Shown: positions 1 through 6,774 of the stretch, in pieces | Position numbering within the stretch: position 1 is the first letter of the stretch | How the letters are laid out: each line of letters begins with the position of its first letter | DNA from: Sulfurimonadaceae bacterium | GTDB taxonomy: Bacteria; Campylobacterota; Campylobacteria; Campylobacterales; Sulfurimonadaceae | Reading direction: 5' to 3' | Assembly (NCBI GenBank): GCA_030610325.1 | Contig: JAUWRZ010000114.1 | Coordinates: forward strand, 1-6,774 | DNA: 6,774 nucleotides | Made by a program: the position numbers and the translations under genes | The notes under the pieces: model-generated | The model's database searches: none | What the model was told of the DNA's origin: nothing | The model's input: only the letters and a program-made list of their open reading frames with translations

Positions 1-1476
1 ATCAAAGAGAAGACTCACGGTTTTGGTGAACTGAAAAAGCACCTACAGGACTATCCGCCGCAAGAGGTCGCCAACATCACAGGGATCGATGTCAAGACCC
101 TTTACGAGCTGGCTCGTCAGGTAGCCAATGCCGATGCAGCGCTCTCGGCATGGACCATGGGTGTCAACCAGTCCTATATGGGAACCGATACCGTCAGTGC
201 CATCATCAACCTTCACCTTCTTACCGGTCAGATAGGCCGTCCGGGTGCGGGACCGTTCTCTATCACGGGACAGTGTAATGCGATGGGGACACGTGAGACC
301 GGCTTTACCTCTTCACTGCCGGGTTATCGTAACTTTGGTGATGAAGCAGCGAGAGTAGAGTATGCCAACATCGTCAATGTGCCGTTAGATAGAGTACCGA
401 CTGAGCGTGGTTATAAGTATGCGGAGATCATCGACGCTATCGACCGTGGTGAGATCAAAGCACTCTGGATCGTCGCGACCAATCCTCTGGTCAGCTTCCC
501 TGACCAGGAGAAGTTACGTAAGACACTGGCCAAACTCGATCTGCTGGTCGTTCAGGACGCCTTTATGAGCGATACAGCCGAGATCGCCGATGTTGTCTTT
601 GCGGCAGCGACCTGGGGTGAGAAAGAGGGGACCTACACAAACTCTGAGCGACGGGTCAACCGTGCCAACAAAGCGGTCGAACCTGAGGGTACAGCTAAAA
701 GTGACTTCGATATCTTCGTAGAGTTCAGCGGCTATTTTCAAGGGGTCAAAGAGCTTCTCTATCCGCAGTGGACAAAGCCTATCGATGCCTTTAGTGAGTG
801 GAAAGAGGTGAGTCGCGGACAGCTTTGTGACTACTCAGGCATCACCTATGAGCTGCTTGAAGAAGAGGGCGGTATACAGTGGCCTTGTAATGAGCAGTTC
901 CCAAAAGGGCAGAAGCGGCTTTACACGGCAGAGATCCCGTTTAGGACCAAAGATGCCAAAGCTAAGCTGCTTGCTCTGGAGTGGGTACCGATGGCAGAGG
1001 ATATCAACGCAGATTTCCCGGTCATCTTGAATACCGGGCGTACAGTTGAGCAGTGGCACACCCGTACCAAGACCCGCAGCATCGATATCTTGAATGACCT
1101 TGCACCAGAAGCCTGGGTAGACATCAATCCTGCGGATGCGGCGCAGCTACAGGTCAAAAGCGGGGACCGCATGTCCCTCTCCTCAAAGCGGGGCCGTGTA
1201 GAAGATGTCATCGTCCGTGTCACACAGACCGTGGCTCCGGGCAATGTCTTTGTCCCTTTTCACTTCAATACTCAGTTGGTGAACACCTTGACCCAGCCTG
1301 AGTTCTGTCCGAAATCGGGAGAACCCAACTTCAAGCAGACTGCCATTCAGCTGCATTCAGAAAAAGTCCCGGAAGGTATCGCCATCAAGGAGCATGTGAT
1401 GGCGGGTGAGATAGAACATGCAAAGGTCGAAGATGAGTTTCATGGCCTAAAAGTGAGAGAGAAGCAGGTGCGCTGA
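1..1476 (+). CDS. narB: Assimilatory-type nitrate reductase, molybdopterin catalytic subunit (5'-truncated)
   Basis: The reading frame is open from the first base, so the gene begins upstream; 491 residues are visible, ending in tandem stops (TGA then TAG). The protein should reduce nitrate to nitrite in the cytoplasm using a bis-MGD molybdenum cofactor. Visible features are a molybdopterin oxidoreductase core with MGVNQSYMGTD at residues 53-63, GRPGAGPFSITGQ at 79-91 followed by NAMGTRE at 93-99 (nitrate-reductase signature, unlike formate dehydrogenases), TNPLVSFPD at 160-168 and TWGEKEGTYTNSERR at 204-218. TGRTVEQWHTRTKT at 345-358 opens the C-terminal dinucleotide-binding domain. From family knowledge a NarB/NasA protein is about 700-760 residues, so the missing part should hold the N-terminal Cys motif for the [4Fe-4S] cluster. 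No C-terminal [2Fe-2S] BFD-like domain is present, which fits a ferredoxin-dependent NarB better than Klebsiella-type NasA. Periplasmic NapA is less likely from these motifs, but the missing N-terminus means a Tat signal cannot be checked. Downstream glnA and nirA support assimilation. Confidence 0.85.
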   Translation: MKEKTHGFGELKKHLQDYPPQEVANITGIDVKTLYELARQVANADAALSAWTMGVNQSYMGTDTVSAIINLHLLTGQIGRPGAGPFSITGQCNAMGTRETGFTSSLPGYRNFGDEAARVEYANIVNVPLDRVPTERGYKYAEIIDAIDRGEIKALWIVATNPLVSFPDQEKLRKTLAKLDLLVVQDAFMSDTAEIADVVFAAATWGEKEGTYTNSERRVNRANKAVEPEGTAKSDFDIFVEFSGYFQGVKELLYPQWTKPIDAFSEWKEVSRGQLCDYSGITYELLEEEGGIQWPCNEQFPKGQKRLYTAEIPFRTKDAKAKLLALEWVPMAEDINADFPVILNTGRTVEQWHTRTKTRSIDILNDLAPEAWVDINPADAAQLQVKSGDRMSLSSKRGRVEDVIVRVTQTVAPGNVFVPFHFNTQLVNTLTQPEFCPKSGEPNFKQTAIQLHSEKVPEGIAIKEHVMAGEIEHAKVEDEFHGLKVREKQVR

Positions 1477-1563
1477 TAGTCGTAAGAGTCATAGCGGTAC
1501 CTTTTGAAACAAAAAACAAATTGCCTCTTTTTTAATCAGTACTTCTATATTGGCTTGGGTAGG

Positions 1564-1584
1564 GTTGCGTTATACTTTCGCAAC
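1564..1584. promoter_or_regulatory. Candidate glnA promoter (-10 box) inside an inverted repeat
   Basis: TATACT at 1571-1576 is a plausible -10 box, 31 bases before the glnA ATG. A loose TTGGCT at 1550-1555 would be a -35 box at a short 15-base spacing; Campylobacterota promoters often lack a real -35. The -10 box sits inside a perfect dyad, GTTGCG (1564-1569), nine bases, CGCAAC (1579-1584). The dyad could be a repressor operator or a short hairpin in the leader. This is inferred from pattern only. The 131-base gap otherwise holds A/T-rich sequence and no gene. Confidence 0.4.
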
Positions 1585-1595
1585 TTTATTTCACC

Positions 1596-1600
1596 AGGAG
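1596..1600 (+). promoter_or_regulatory. glnA ribosome binding site
   Basis: AGGAG lies seven bases before the ATG at 1608, a strong Shine-Dalgarno match that fixes the glnA start. Confidence 0.85.
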
Positions 1601-1607
1601 AGAATAT

Positions 1608-3038
1608 ATGGGTAAATTTGTAAATAGTATAGATGAGTTCTTCAAGTATTGTGAAGAGAATGATGTTCAGTTTGTAGACCTTCGTTTTACAGATATGAAA
1701 GGTGCATGGCACCACCTTTCTTACCGCATGAGTGCAGTCGATGCTACGATCCTTGAGAACGGTTTCCCTTTCGATGGCTCTTCTATCGATGCATGGCAGC
1801 CGATCAATAAATCAGATATGATCCTTAAAGCTGATGTCCCAACAGCATTCCTTGACCCTTTTACTGCTGATCCTACCATCATCGTCATCTGTGATGTCTA
1901 TGATATCTACAAGAACGAGCTTTATGAGAAGTGTCCACGCTCTATTGGTAAAAAAGCACTTAAACATGCTGAAGAGATCGGTATTGCTGATGCTGCGTAT
2001 TTTGGACCTGAGAACGAGTTCTTCATCTTCGATGATGTCAAGATCATCGACGGTATCCATGAAGCTGGCTTCAGAGTAGATTCTGAAGAGGGTGTGTGGA
2101 ATGACAGTACTACATACAACGACATGTACAACACAGGTCACCGTCCACGTACAAAGGGTGGTTATTTCCCGGTCCAGCCTACTGACTCCATGGTAGACCT
2201 TCGTGCAGAGATGATGCTGGTACTTGAGCAGGTCGGTATGGAAGTCATCCTTGGTCACCACGAAGTCGCGCAGGCGCAGGGTGAGATCGGTATCGTCTTC
2301 TCTGACCTTATCACTGCAGCTGATAATGTTCAGAAATATAAGTATGTCGTCAAGATGGTAGCGCACCTCAATGGCAAGACAGCTACGTTCATGCCAAAAC
2401 CTCTTTATGGTGATAACGGAAACGGTATGCACGTACACCAGTCTCTCTGGAAAGATGGCAAGAACCTTTTCTATAGTCAAGGAGAGTACGGCAACCTGTC
2501 TGAGATGGCTCGTCATTACGCAGGCGGGATCTTCAAACATGCTCGTGCAGTCGCATCGTTCACAAACCCATCGACAAACTCTTTCAAGCGTTTGATCCCA
2601 GGCTTTGAAGCACCAAGCATCCTGACTTATTCAAGCCAGAACCGTTCAGCGGCTTGTCGTATCCCTTATGGTGCCGGCGAGAAAGCTACACGTATCGAGA
2701 TGCGTTTCCCTGACTCTACTGCCTGTCCTTACCTTGCATTCTCTGCTATGATGATGGCTGGGCTCGACGGTATCAAGAACAGATATGAGCCGGTAGGTCC
2801 GATGGATGAAGACCTCTTTGAACTTACTCTAAATGAGATCCGTGAGAAGAATATCCCTCAGATGCCACACACACTACGTGGCGCACTTGAGGCATTGATC
2901 CGTGATCATGATTTCCTGAAGCCGGTATTTACTGAGCTCTTTATCGAGGATTATCAAAACTATAAGTTTGAGACACAAGTGTTTGAAGACGAAGCTCGTC
3001 CAACAGCATTTGAGTTCAAATCTACTTACTCTTGCTAG
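1608..3038 (+). CDS. glnA: Type I glutamine synthetase
   Basis: GlnA joins ammonium to glutamate with ATP to make glutamine, as a cytoplasmic dodecamer. The 476-residue length is normal for bacterial GSI. In order: beta-grasp N-terminal domain (about 15-105) with FDGSSID at 55-61 (D56 matches the ammonium-site Asp50 of E. coli), then the catalytic domain with [13 protein letters not shown] at 216-228 (metal-binding Glu), MHVHQSLW at 274-281, the NPSTNSFKR stretch, and GFEAP with flap E334 (E. coli Glu327). The region equal to the adenylylation loop reads DLFELT at 402-407: Phe404 stands where enterobacterial GlnA has Tyr397. Helicobacter pylori GlnA likewise has Phe here (NLFKLT), so GlnE-type adenylylation cannot act on this residue. 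The start is supported by AGGAG seven bases upstream. The gene lies between the nitrate and nitrite reductases, has a candidate promoter of its own, and ends at a strong terminator, so it can be transcribed alone. Confidence 0.97.
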   Translation: MGKFVNSIDEFFKYCEENDVQFVDLRFTDMKGAWHHLSYRMSAVDATILENGFPFDGSSIDAWQPINKSDMILKADVPTAFLDPFTADPTIIVICDVYDIYKNELYEKCPRSIGKKALKHAEEIGIADAAYFGPENEFFIFDDVKIIDGIHEAGFRVDSEEGVWNDSTTYNDMYNTGHRPRTKGGYFPVQPTDSMVDLRAEMMLVLEQVGMEVILGHHEVAQAQGEIGIVFSDLITAADNVQKYKYVVKMVAHLNGKTATFMPKPLYGDNGNGMHVHQSLWKDGKNLFYSQGEYGNLSEMARHYAGGIFKHARAVASFTNPSTNSFKRLIPGFEAPSILTYSSQNRSAACRIPYGAGEKATRIEMRFPDSTACPYLAFSAMMMAGLDGIKNRYEPVGPMDEDLFELTLNEIREKNIPQMPHTLRGALEALIRDHDFLKPVFTELFIEDYQNYKFETQVFEDEARPTAFEFKSTYSC

Positions 3039-3050
3039 TCTGACCCTCCC

Positions 3051-3085
3051 CGATAGACGTGCTTTGCACGTCTATCGACTTTTAC
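3051..3085 (+). terminator. Rho-independent terminator of glnA
   Basis: A perfect 12-bp stem, CGATAGACGTGC (3051-3062) with GCACGTCTATCG (3066-3077), encloses a TTT loop. It starts 12 bases after the glnA stop and is followed by ACTTTTAC, a modest T-tract. The stem is very stable; the weak tail might allow some read-through toward nirA. Confidence 0.85.
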
Positions 3086-3144
3086 TATCCCTACCTAACA
3101 CCACCTCTCATACTAATCATCTACTACTGGTGTAAAGTGTCTAG

Positions 3145-3180
3145 ATCGCCTGTTTTTTAACCAATAAATCGACTGTTTTT
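3145..3180. repeat. Imperfect 13-base direct repeat upstream of nirA
   Basis: ATCGCCTGTTTTT (3145-3157) and ATCGACTGTTTTT (3168-3180) match at 12 of 13 bases with a period of 23 bases, roughly two helical turns. The second copy overlaps the dyad at 3172-3192. They lie just upstream of the candidate nirA -10 box, where paired sites for a regulator would be expected. Function is inferred; no regulator is encoded in the window. Confidence 0.5.
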
Positions 3181-3200
3181 ACTTTAAACAGTGCTATTAT
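3172..3200 (+). promoter_or_regulatory. Candidate nirA promoter with operator-like dyad
   Basis: TGCTATTAT at 3192-3200 is a good extended -10 (TG, one base, TATTAT at 3195-3200), 39 bases before the nirA ATG. Directly upstream is a perfect dyad, ACTGTTT (3172-3178), seven bases, AAACAGT (3186-3192), covering the -35 zone. There is no TTGACA-like box, which suggests either a Campylobacterota-type promoter that relies on the -10 or one needing an activator at the dyad. Confidence 0.45.
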
Positions 3201-3226
3201 TTTCCCAACGATAAAGTTTGATAATC

Positions 3227-3230
3227 GGAG
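3227..3230 (+). promoter_or_regulatory. nirA ribosome binding site, decides the start
   Basis: GGAG ends eight bases before ATG 3239. The same frame also has TTG at 3218, but the GGAG would then fall inside the coding sequence, so ATG 3239 is preferred. Confidence 0.8.
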
Positions 3231-3238
3231 TTTATAAT

Positions 3239-5149
3239 ATGACAGAATTACAGCAAGCTTATACTGCCAGGTCGAAGAAGATCAATAAAATAGAGAAGAC
3301 AAAGGCCCTTAAGACTCCGGAAGAGGCTTTTGCACTGCTGAGCAGTTATGCCCAGCAGGGTTATGATTCCATCGCCGACGAGGATAAGAGCTACTTTCTA
3401 AAGTGCTTTGGCATCTATGACCGTCCTGCGACTCCAAAACAGTTTATGATCCGTGTCCGTATTCCCGGTGGTCAGCTGAACAATGAACAGGCCATCGTCA
3501 TCGGTGAGCTTGCTCGTGAGTTTGGTCAAGACTACATCGATATCACGACACGTATGCAGGTGGAGCTCAGATATCTCAATATAGAAGATATCCCGACCAT
3601 CATGCACAGACTCGAAGAGGTGGGTATCTCCATCTATCAGACCGGAGTGGACAACTTCCGAAACATAGTCAATGACCCGATCGATGGACTGGGACAGGAC
3701 AACATCCTCCCTTCGCAGCCTCTTTTGGAACGTCTACAGGCTAAGTTCTTGCACAACTGGGAGTGGATCAGCGTGCTGCCACGTAAGTTCAACACCTCTA
3801 TAACCGGTTCTATGGCAAACCGCTCTAACGCTTTTGGTCATGACTGTTCGCTTGTACTTGCACAAAAGGATGGTGTCTATGGTTATAACCTCTATCTTGG
3901 TGGAAAAGTAGGACAGGTCGCTAGAAATGCAGATATCTTCTTTAAAGACGAGCAAGAGGTCGAAGCCGGTTATCAGGCCCTCATAGAGCTATTTCGTGAT
4001 TTTGGTTTTCGAGACAACCGTAACAAGAACCGTCTGCACTTTTTGGTAGAATCTGTTGGTATGAAGACCATGTCTGCCGCCATCAGAGAGAAAGCGGGCA
4101 TCGACTTCGCGACTACAGGTATCACGATGACACAGATGGACTTCACTGACCCAGATCAGGGTAGGGTGCAGCTTCGTGATGGCTCTTTTGCCGTACATGC
4201 GGTCATCCCTTCGGGTATCTTTAGCGGGACACACCTGCTTGAGGCGGCGGATGCGTCAAAGCGTTTTGGTAGTGGAGAGATACGTCTGGATGTAGAGCAG
4301 AGTCTCTATCTTATCGGGGTCAAAGAGGAAGTCATGAGTGAACTGTTCGCACATAGCTTCTTCACATACTACAAGAGTGTGGACTCACCTTATTTTAACC
4401 ATATGATCGCCTGTGCGGGTACGGAACACTGTCCGTTTGGGGTCATCCCCAACAAGCCTGATGCCATAAACATGTCTCAGTACCTTACCGAGAACGTTCC
4501 CCTTGATGAAGGGCACATCCGTATGTACTGGTCCGCCTGTGTCAAAGGATGTGGTATCCATGGGATAGGTGATATCGGTTTTGAGGGGTGTAAAGCGAAG
4601 GTCGATGGGGTCAACGAGTATGGTGTCCATATCATGGTCGGGGGTAAACTTACCGGAGAGGGTGATGAGGGCTACACCGTGATGAACTCCATACCACTCA
4701 GGTACGCACACTTCTATGTCGAATCATTAGTGAGAGAGTATCGCCGCCTGAAGCGTCCCGGTGAGAGTTTCGCACTCTTTCATGATCGCATACTGACGAA
4801 GTACTCACGTGCGGGGATAGGTTTTGTCATGCGGATGCAGGCGTATCTCCGCCATAAGAAGATCGATATAGCCTTTGGTCTCGATCCTCATACAAAAGCG
4901 GAGAAGAACGAAGAGTTTGAACTTTTTGAGATGGGGACACATCTCTACTACCAGCTTACCGGACAGATGCCTTATAAGTCTGTGAAACGTTTTATCCCAC
5001 TATTAAAAGAGGAGGTGCAGCCATTGACCAGACTTGATCCGAGTATCGATAAAGATCTGGCTGAAACAGTCTTTAAGATGGTCCATCACAAAGAGAACGA
5101 ACGGGCCGAGGTGTTTACAGAGCTGCAGGACCTTATCTCTCTGTATTAG
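3239..5149 (+). CDS. nirA: Ferredoxin-type nitrite reductase (siroheme/[4Fe-4S])
   Basis: This enzyme should reduce nitrite to ammonium with six electrons, probably from ferredoxin, in the cytoplasm. Its 636 residues show the duplicated nitrite/sulfite reductase fold. The first half has a ferredoxin-like domain (about 66-135, IRVRIPGG at 71-78, DITTRMQVELR at 101-111) and a haem-binding domain with RNIVNDP at 141-147 and LPRKFNTSITGS at 180-191. The second half has ferredoxin-like sequence around 313-375, then the cluster and siroheme ligands: CAGTEHC (C392, C398) and CVKGC (C434, C438), the C-x5-C and C-x3-C pattern. Ferredoxin-dependent enzymes are usually about 500-600 residues. Here roughly 80 extra C-terminal residues (about 556-636) do not resemble the family as I know it. 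A sulfite reductase role cannot be excluded from motifs alone; linkage to the nitrate reductase and glnA favours nitrite. It has its own candidate promoter after the glnA terminator. No strong terminator follows it. Confidence 0.88.
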   Translation: MTELQQAYTARSKKINKIEKTKALKTPEEAFALLSSYAQQGYDSIADEDKSYFLKCFGIYDRPATPKQFMIRVRIPGGQLNNEQAIVIGELAREFGQDYIDITTRMQVELRYLNIEDIPTIMHRLEEVGISIYQTGVDNFRNIVNDPIDGLGQDNILPSQPLLERLQAKFLHNWEWISVLPRKFNTSITGSMANRSNAFGHDCSLVLAQKDGVYGYNLYLGGKVGQVARNADIFFKDEQEVEAGYQALIELFRDFGFRDNRNKNRLHFLVESVGMKTMSAAIREKAGIDFATTGITMTQMDFTDPDQGRVQLRDGSFAVHAVIPSGIFSGTHLLEAADASKRFGSGEIRLDVEQSLYLIGVKEEVMSELFAHSFFTYYKSVDSPYFNHMIACAGTEHCPFGVIPNKPDAINMSQYLTENVPLDEGHIRMYWSACVKGCGIHGIGDIGFEGCKAKVDGVNEYGVHIMVGGKLTGEGDEGYTVMNSIPLRYAHFYVESLVREYRRLKRPGESFALFHDRILTKYSRAGIGFVMRMQAYLRHKKIDIAFGLDPHTKAEKNEEFELFEMGTHLYYQLTGQMPYKSVKRFIPLLKEEVQPLTRLDPSIDKDLAETVFKMVHHKENERAEVFTELQDLISLY

Positions 5150-5177
5150 ACTTTCCAGGAGTCTGTTGGCAGCTTAT

Positions 5178-5210
5178 GACTGTTTAGTAAAGCAGGTCTG
5201 ATGGTATTAG
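5178..5210 (+). promoter_or_regulatory. Possible promoter of the small unknown gene
   Basis: TGGTATTAG (5202-5210) resembles an extended -10 box. GACTGTTT at 5178-5185 is identical to the left arm of the dyad before nirA (3171-3178) and again sits near the -35 zone. The remainder of the 5150-5297 gap is A/T-rich with no other gene seen. Support is weak. Confidence 0.25.
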
Positions 5211-5297
5211 TTTTTATTATTAAGCGATCATAAGGTTTAAAGTGAAATAATTGTGATACCAATACGTTTGTATGACTTCCAAGTAGAAAGATCAATG

Positions 5298-5654
5298 ATG
5301 AAAAACCTAAAATATAAAGATATACAAGAGCGCCTGCCCGCACTTTCCAAACCACTTCTCGACTCTATTCAGACAGCGTTCCTTGAGATAAGACAGGTCG
5401 ACAGATCATGTGAGAAGTTTCAGTCGATCTCTTCACAGATACCTGAACTTCAAGAGTGTAAATATGTCGTCTTCTCCCGGTTTATGAAAAAAAAGGACCG
5501 TCATGCAGAGTCTTTTGTCTTTTTAGGTGAGCGTGGTGAGACCCTTCGCCATGTCTCAGGAAGAGAACTGGAGCTCTATGGACTGCTTGAGGGGTGTGAC
5601 CTTGAGCTAAATGATGAGTTCGATTGTAACTGGCACGTTCACTCAGAAGCATGA
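5298..5654 (+). CDS. Hypothetical small protein with Cys and C-terminal His-x-His
   Basis: I do not recognise this protein. From ATG 5298 it has 118 residues; ATG 5295 would give 119 and an in-frame GTG at 5253 would give 133. No Shine-Dalgarno is strong: GAAAG at 5286-5290 is seven bases from ATG 5298, and the 15 residues added by the GTG start look unlike the rest, so I prefer the ATG. There is no signal peptide or membrane segment, so it is probably cytosolic. The N-terminal half (about 5-50) looks helical. The middle has a hydrophobic strand-like KYVVFSRF (55-62) and SFVFLGERGE (72-81). The C-terminus is acidic, with C100, C110 and WHVH at 112-115; with C38 and C54 this gives possible metal ligands, though no known motif is matched. 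Codon use resembles its neighbours, so it is likely a real gene. It lies between nirA and pyrH, and its job cannot be deduced from that. An A8 run lies at 5487-5494. Confidence 0.75.
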   Translation: MKNLKYKDIQERLPALSKPLLDSIQTAFLEIRQVDRSCEKFQSISSQIPELQECKYVVFSRFMKKKDRHAESFVFLGERGETLRHVSGRELELYGLLEGCDLELNDEFDCNWHVHSEA

Positions 5655-5690
5655 CCCTTTAGCAAAAGCGATATCAAAGCAGTTACCTAG

Positions 5691-6433
<743 letters not shown>

Positions 6434-6446
6434 AGATCAAGAATTC

Positions 6447-6451
6447 AGGAG
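6447..6451 (+). promoter_or_regulatory. rpoZ ribosome binding site
   Basis: AGGAG five bases before ATG 6457 is a strong match and places the short rpoZ gene securely. Confidence 0.8.
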
Positions 6452-6456
6452 AATAA

Positions 6457-6672
6457 ATGAGATTAGAAGAATTGACAGCGAAAGCTTTAGAGACCGCAGG
6501 GATCGACCGTTACCAGCTTGCTTTGGCAGTAGCCAAGCGCTCAGATGAGCTGCACGGCGGAGCACCAAGTAAATTAAACATCGATCCAAAGACGATGAAG
6601 ACAGCCGATCTGGCACTTATGGAGATCGCTGAAGGACTAGTCGTCATCAAAGGTTTTAGAGACATAGAGTAG
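6457..6672 (+). CDS. rpoZ: DNA-directed RNA polymerase omega subunit
   Basis: Omega helps fold and hold the beta-prime subunit during RNA polymerase assembly, and in other bacteria contributes to ppGpp binding. The 71-residue length fits the short Campylobacterota omega. The helical core shows RYQLALAVAKRSDEL at about 18-32, matching the conserved omega segment with the AKR motif, and the C-terminal part has a DLALMEIAEG helix at about 51-60. It lies 23 bases after pyrH. In several Campylobacterales the order continues with spoT, which would fit the omega/ppGpp link, but the window ends before that gene can be recognised. Confidence 0.93.
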   Translation: MRLEELTAKALETAGIDRYQLALAVAKRSDELHGGAPSKLNIDPKTMKTADLALMEIAEGLVVIKGFRDIE

Positions 6673-6689
6673 TACTCCTCCTCTACATC

Positions 6690-6709
6690 AGGATAGTCAC
6701 TCCTATCCT
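6690..6709 (+). terminator. First hairpin after rpoZ
   Basis: AGGATAG (6690-6696) pairs with CTATCCT (6703-6709), a 7-bp stem with loop TCACTC. CTATCC occurs a second time, overlapping, at 6708-6713, so the left arm has two possible partners. There is no T-tract, so termination is uncertain; it could instead stabilise the pyrH-rpoZ message or mark a processing site. Confidence 0.4.
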
Positions 6710-6713
6710 ATCC

Positions 6714-6741
6714 AGTCCTTATCTACCAGAGATAAGGGACT
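6714..6741 (+). terminator. Second hairpin after rpoZ
   Basis: CCTTATCT (6717-6724) pairs with AGATAAGG (6730-6737) around the loop ACCAG. The stem extends by three more pairs (AGT with ACT) past one bulged G at 6738. It is followed by TACATCAAAG rather than a T-run, so it is a weak or factor-dependent terminator at best. Together with the preceding hairpin it fills most of the 102 bases after rpoZ. Confidence 0.45.
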
Positions 6742-6759
6742 TACATCAAAGCACAGGTC

Positions 6760-6774
6760 ATGAATCAGGTAGAT
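6760..6774 (+). CDS. Possible start of the next gene (cut by window edge)
   Basis: ATG at 6760 opens a frame with five codons (MNQVD) before the window ends. ACAGG just upstream is a weak and closely placed ribosome site, and the frame has a stop at 6733-6735 with no other start between. spoT follows rpoZ in several Campylobacterales, so it is a candidate, but five residues prove nothing. Confidence 0.2.

Noticed and set aside
921..1244. A 107-codon - strand frame inside the nitrate reductase gene
   Set aside because: It is antisense to conserved molybdopterin-domain sequence and has no motif.
1471..1500. Possible terminator after the nitrate reductase gene (CGCT...AGCG)
   Set aside because: The stem is short with a bulge and a long loop, and the following T-run is only four bases.
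1551..1570. Sigma-54-like TGGC...TTGC before glnA
   Set aside because: The GG and GC elements are 13 bases apart instead of the required 10, and sigma-54 in this phylum mainly serves flagellar genes.
1812..2540. A 242-codon open frame on the - strand inside glnA
   Set aside because: It lies wholly antisense to a clear GlnA, has no family motif and reads as a shadow of the glnA codon use.
3218..3238. TTG start for nirA seven codons upstream
   Set aside because: The GGAG ribosome site would fall inside the coding sequence; ATG 3239 has ideal spacing.
5148..5164. AGACT...AGTCT hairpin after nirA as a terminator
   Set aside because: It has only five pairs, overlaps the stop codon and has no T-tract.
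5253..5297. GTG-started N-terminal extension of the small unknown protein
   Set aside because: There is no ribosome site before the GTG, and the two ATGs downstream start a more protein-like sequence; it is kept only as an alternative.

Overview
The window reads as chromosomal core and nitrogen-metabolism DNA from a Campylobacterota (epsilonproteobacterial) chemolithotroph of the Sulfurovum/Sulfurimonas kind. The basis is a GlnA of the Helicobacter/Campylobacter type (adenylylation tyrosine replaced by phenylalanine), a long NirA-type siroheme reductase, the pyrH-rpoZ pair as found in Campylobacterales, and TATAAT-like -10 boxes without clear -35 boxes. The genus is inferred from recalled family features, not from a search. 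All six recognised genes are on the + strand.

Left part (1-5149): a nitrate-to-glutamine block. It starts inside a molybdopterin nitrate reductase of the assimilatory NarB/NasA type whose N-terminal third lies outside the window. Type I glutamine synthetase (glnA) follows after 131 bases with its own candidate promoter, and ends in a strong 12-bp terminator hairpin. Next comes a 636-residue ferredoxin-type nitrite reductase (nirA), preceded by a 200-base gap with an extended -10 box, a 7-bp dyad and a 13-base near-perfect direct repeat that look like operator sites. Together the three enzymes would take nitrate to nitrite, nitrite to ammonium, and ammonium to glutamine in the cytoplasm, with glnA placed between the two reductases.

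Middle (5150-5722): a short A/T-rich gap, then a small cytosolic-looking protein of about 118 residues that I do not recognise (four Cys and a C-terminal His-x-His), and a short gap with a good TATAAT box.

Right part (5723-6774): housekeeping genes. pyrH (UMP kinase) and rpoZ (RNA polymerase omega) are 23 bases apart and probably co-transcribed. After rpoZ there are 102 bases with two adjacent hairpins, one of which has two alternative pairing partners. An ATG 15 bases from the edge may begin the next gene.

I found no mobile element, CRISPR array, tRNA or rRNA, and no gap above 300 bases. I found no clear new multi-gene system. The most interesting points are the regulatory dyads/repeats before glnA and nirA, the C-terminal extension of NirA, the unmodifiable GlnA, and the unknown small protein.
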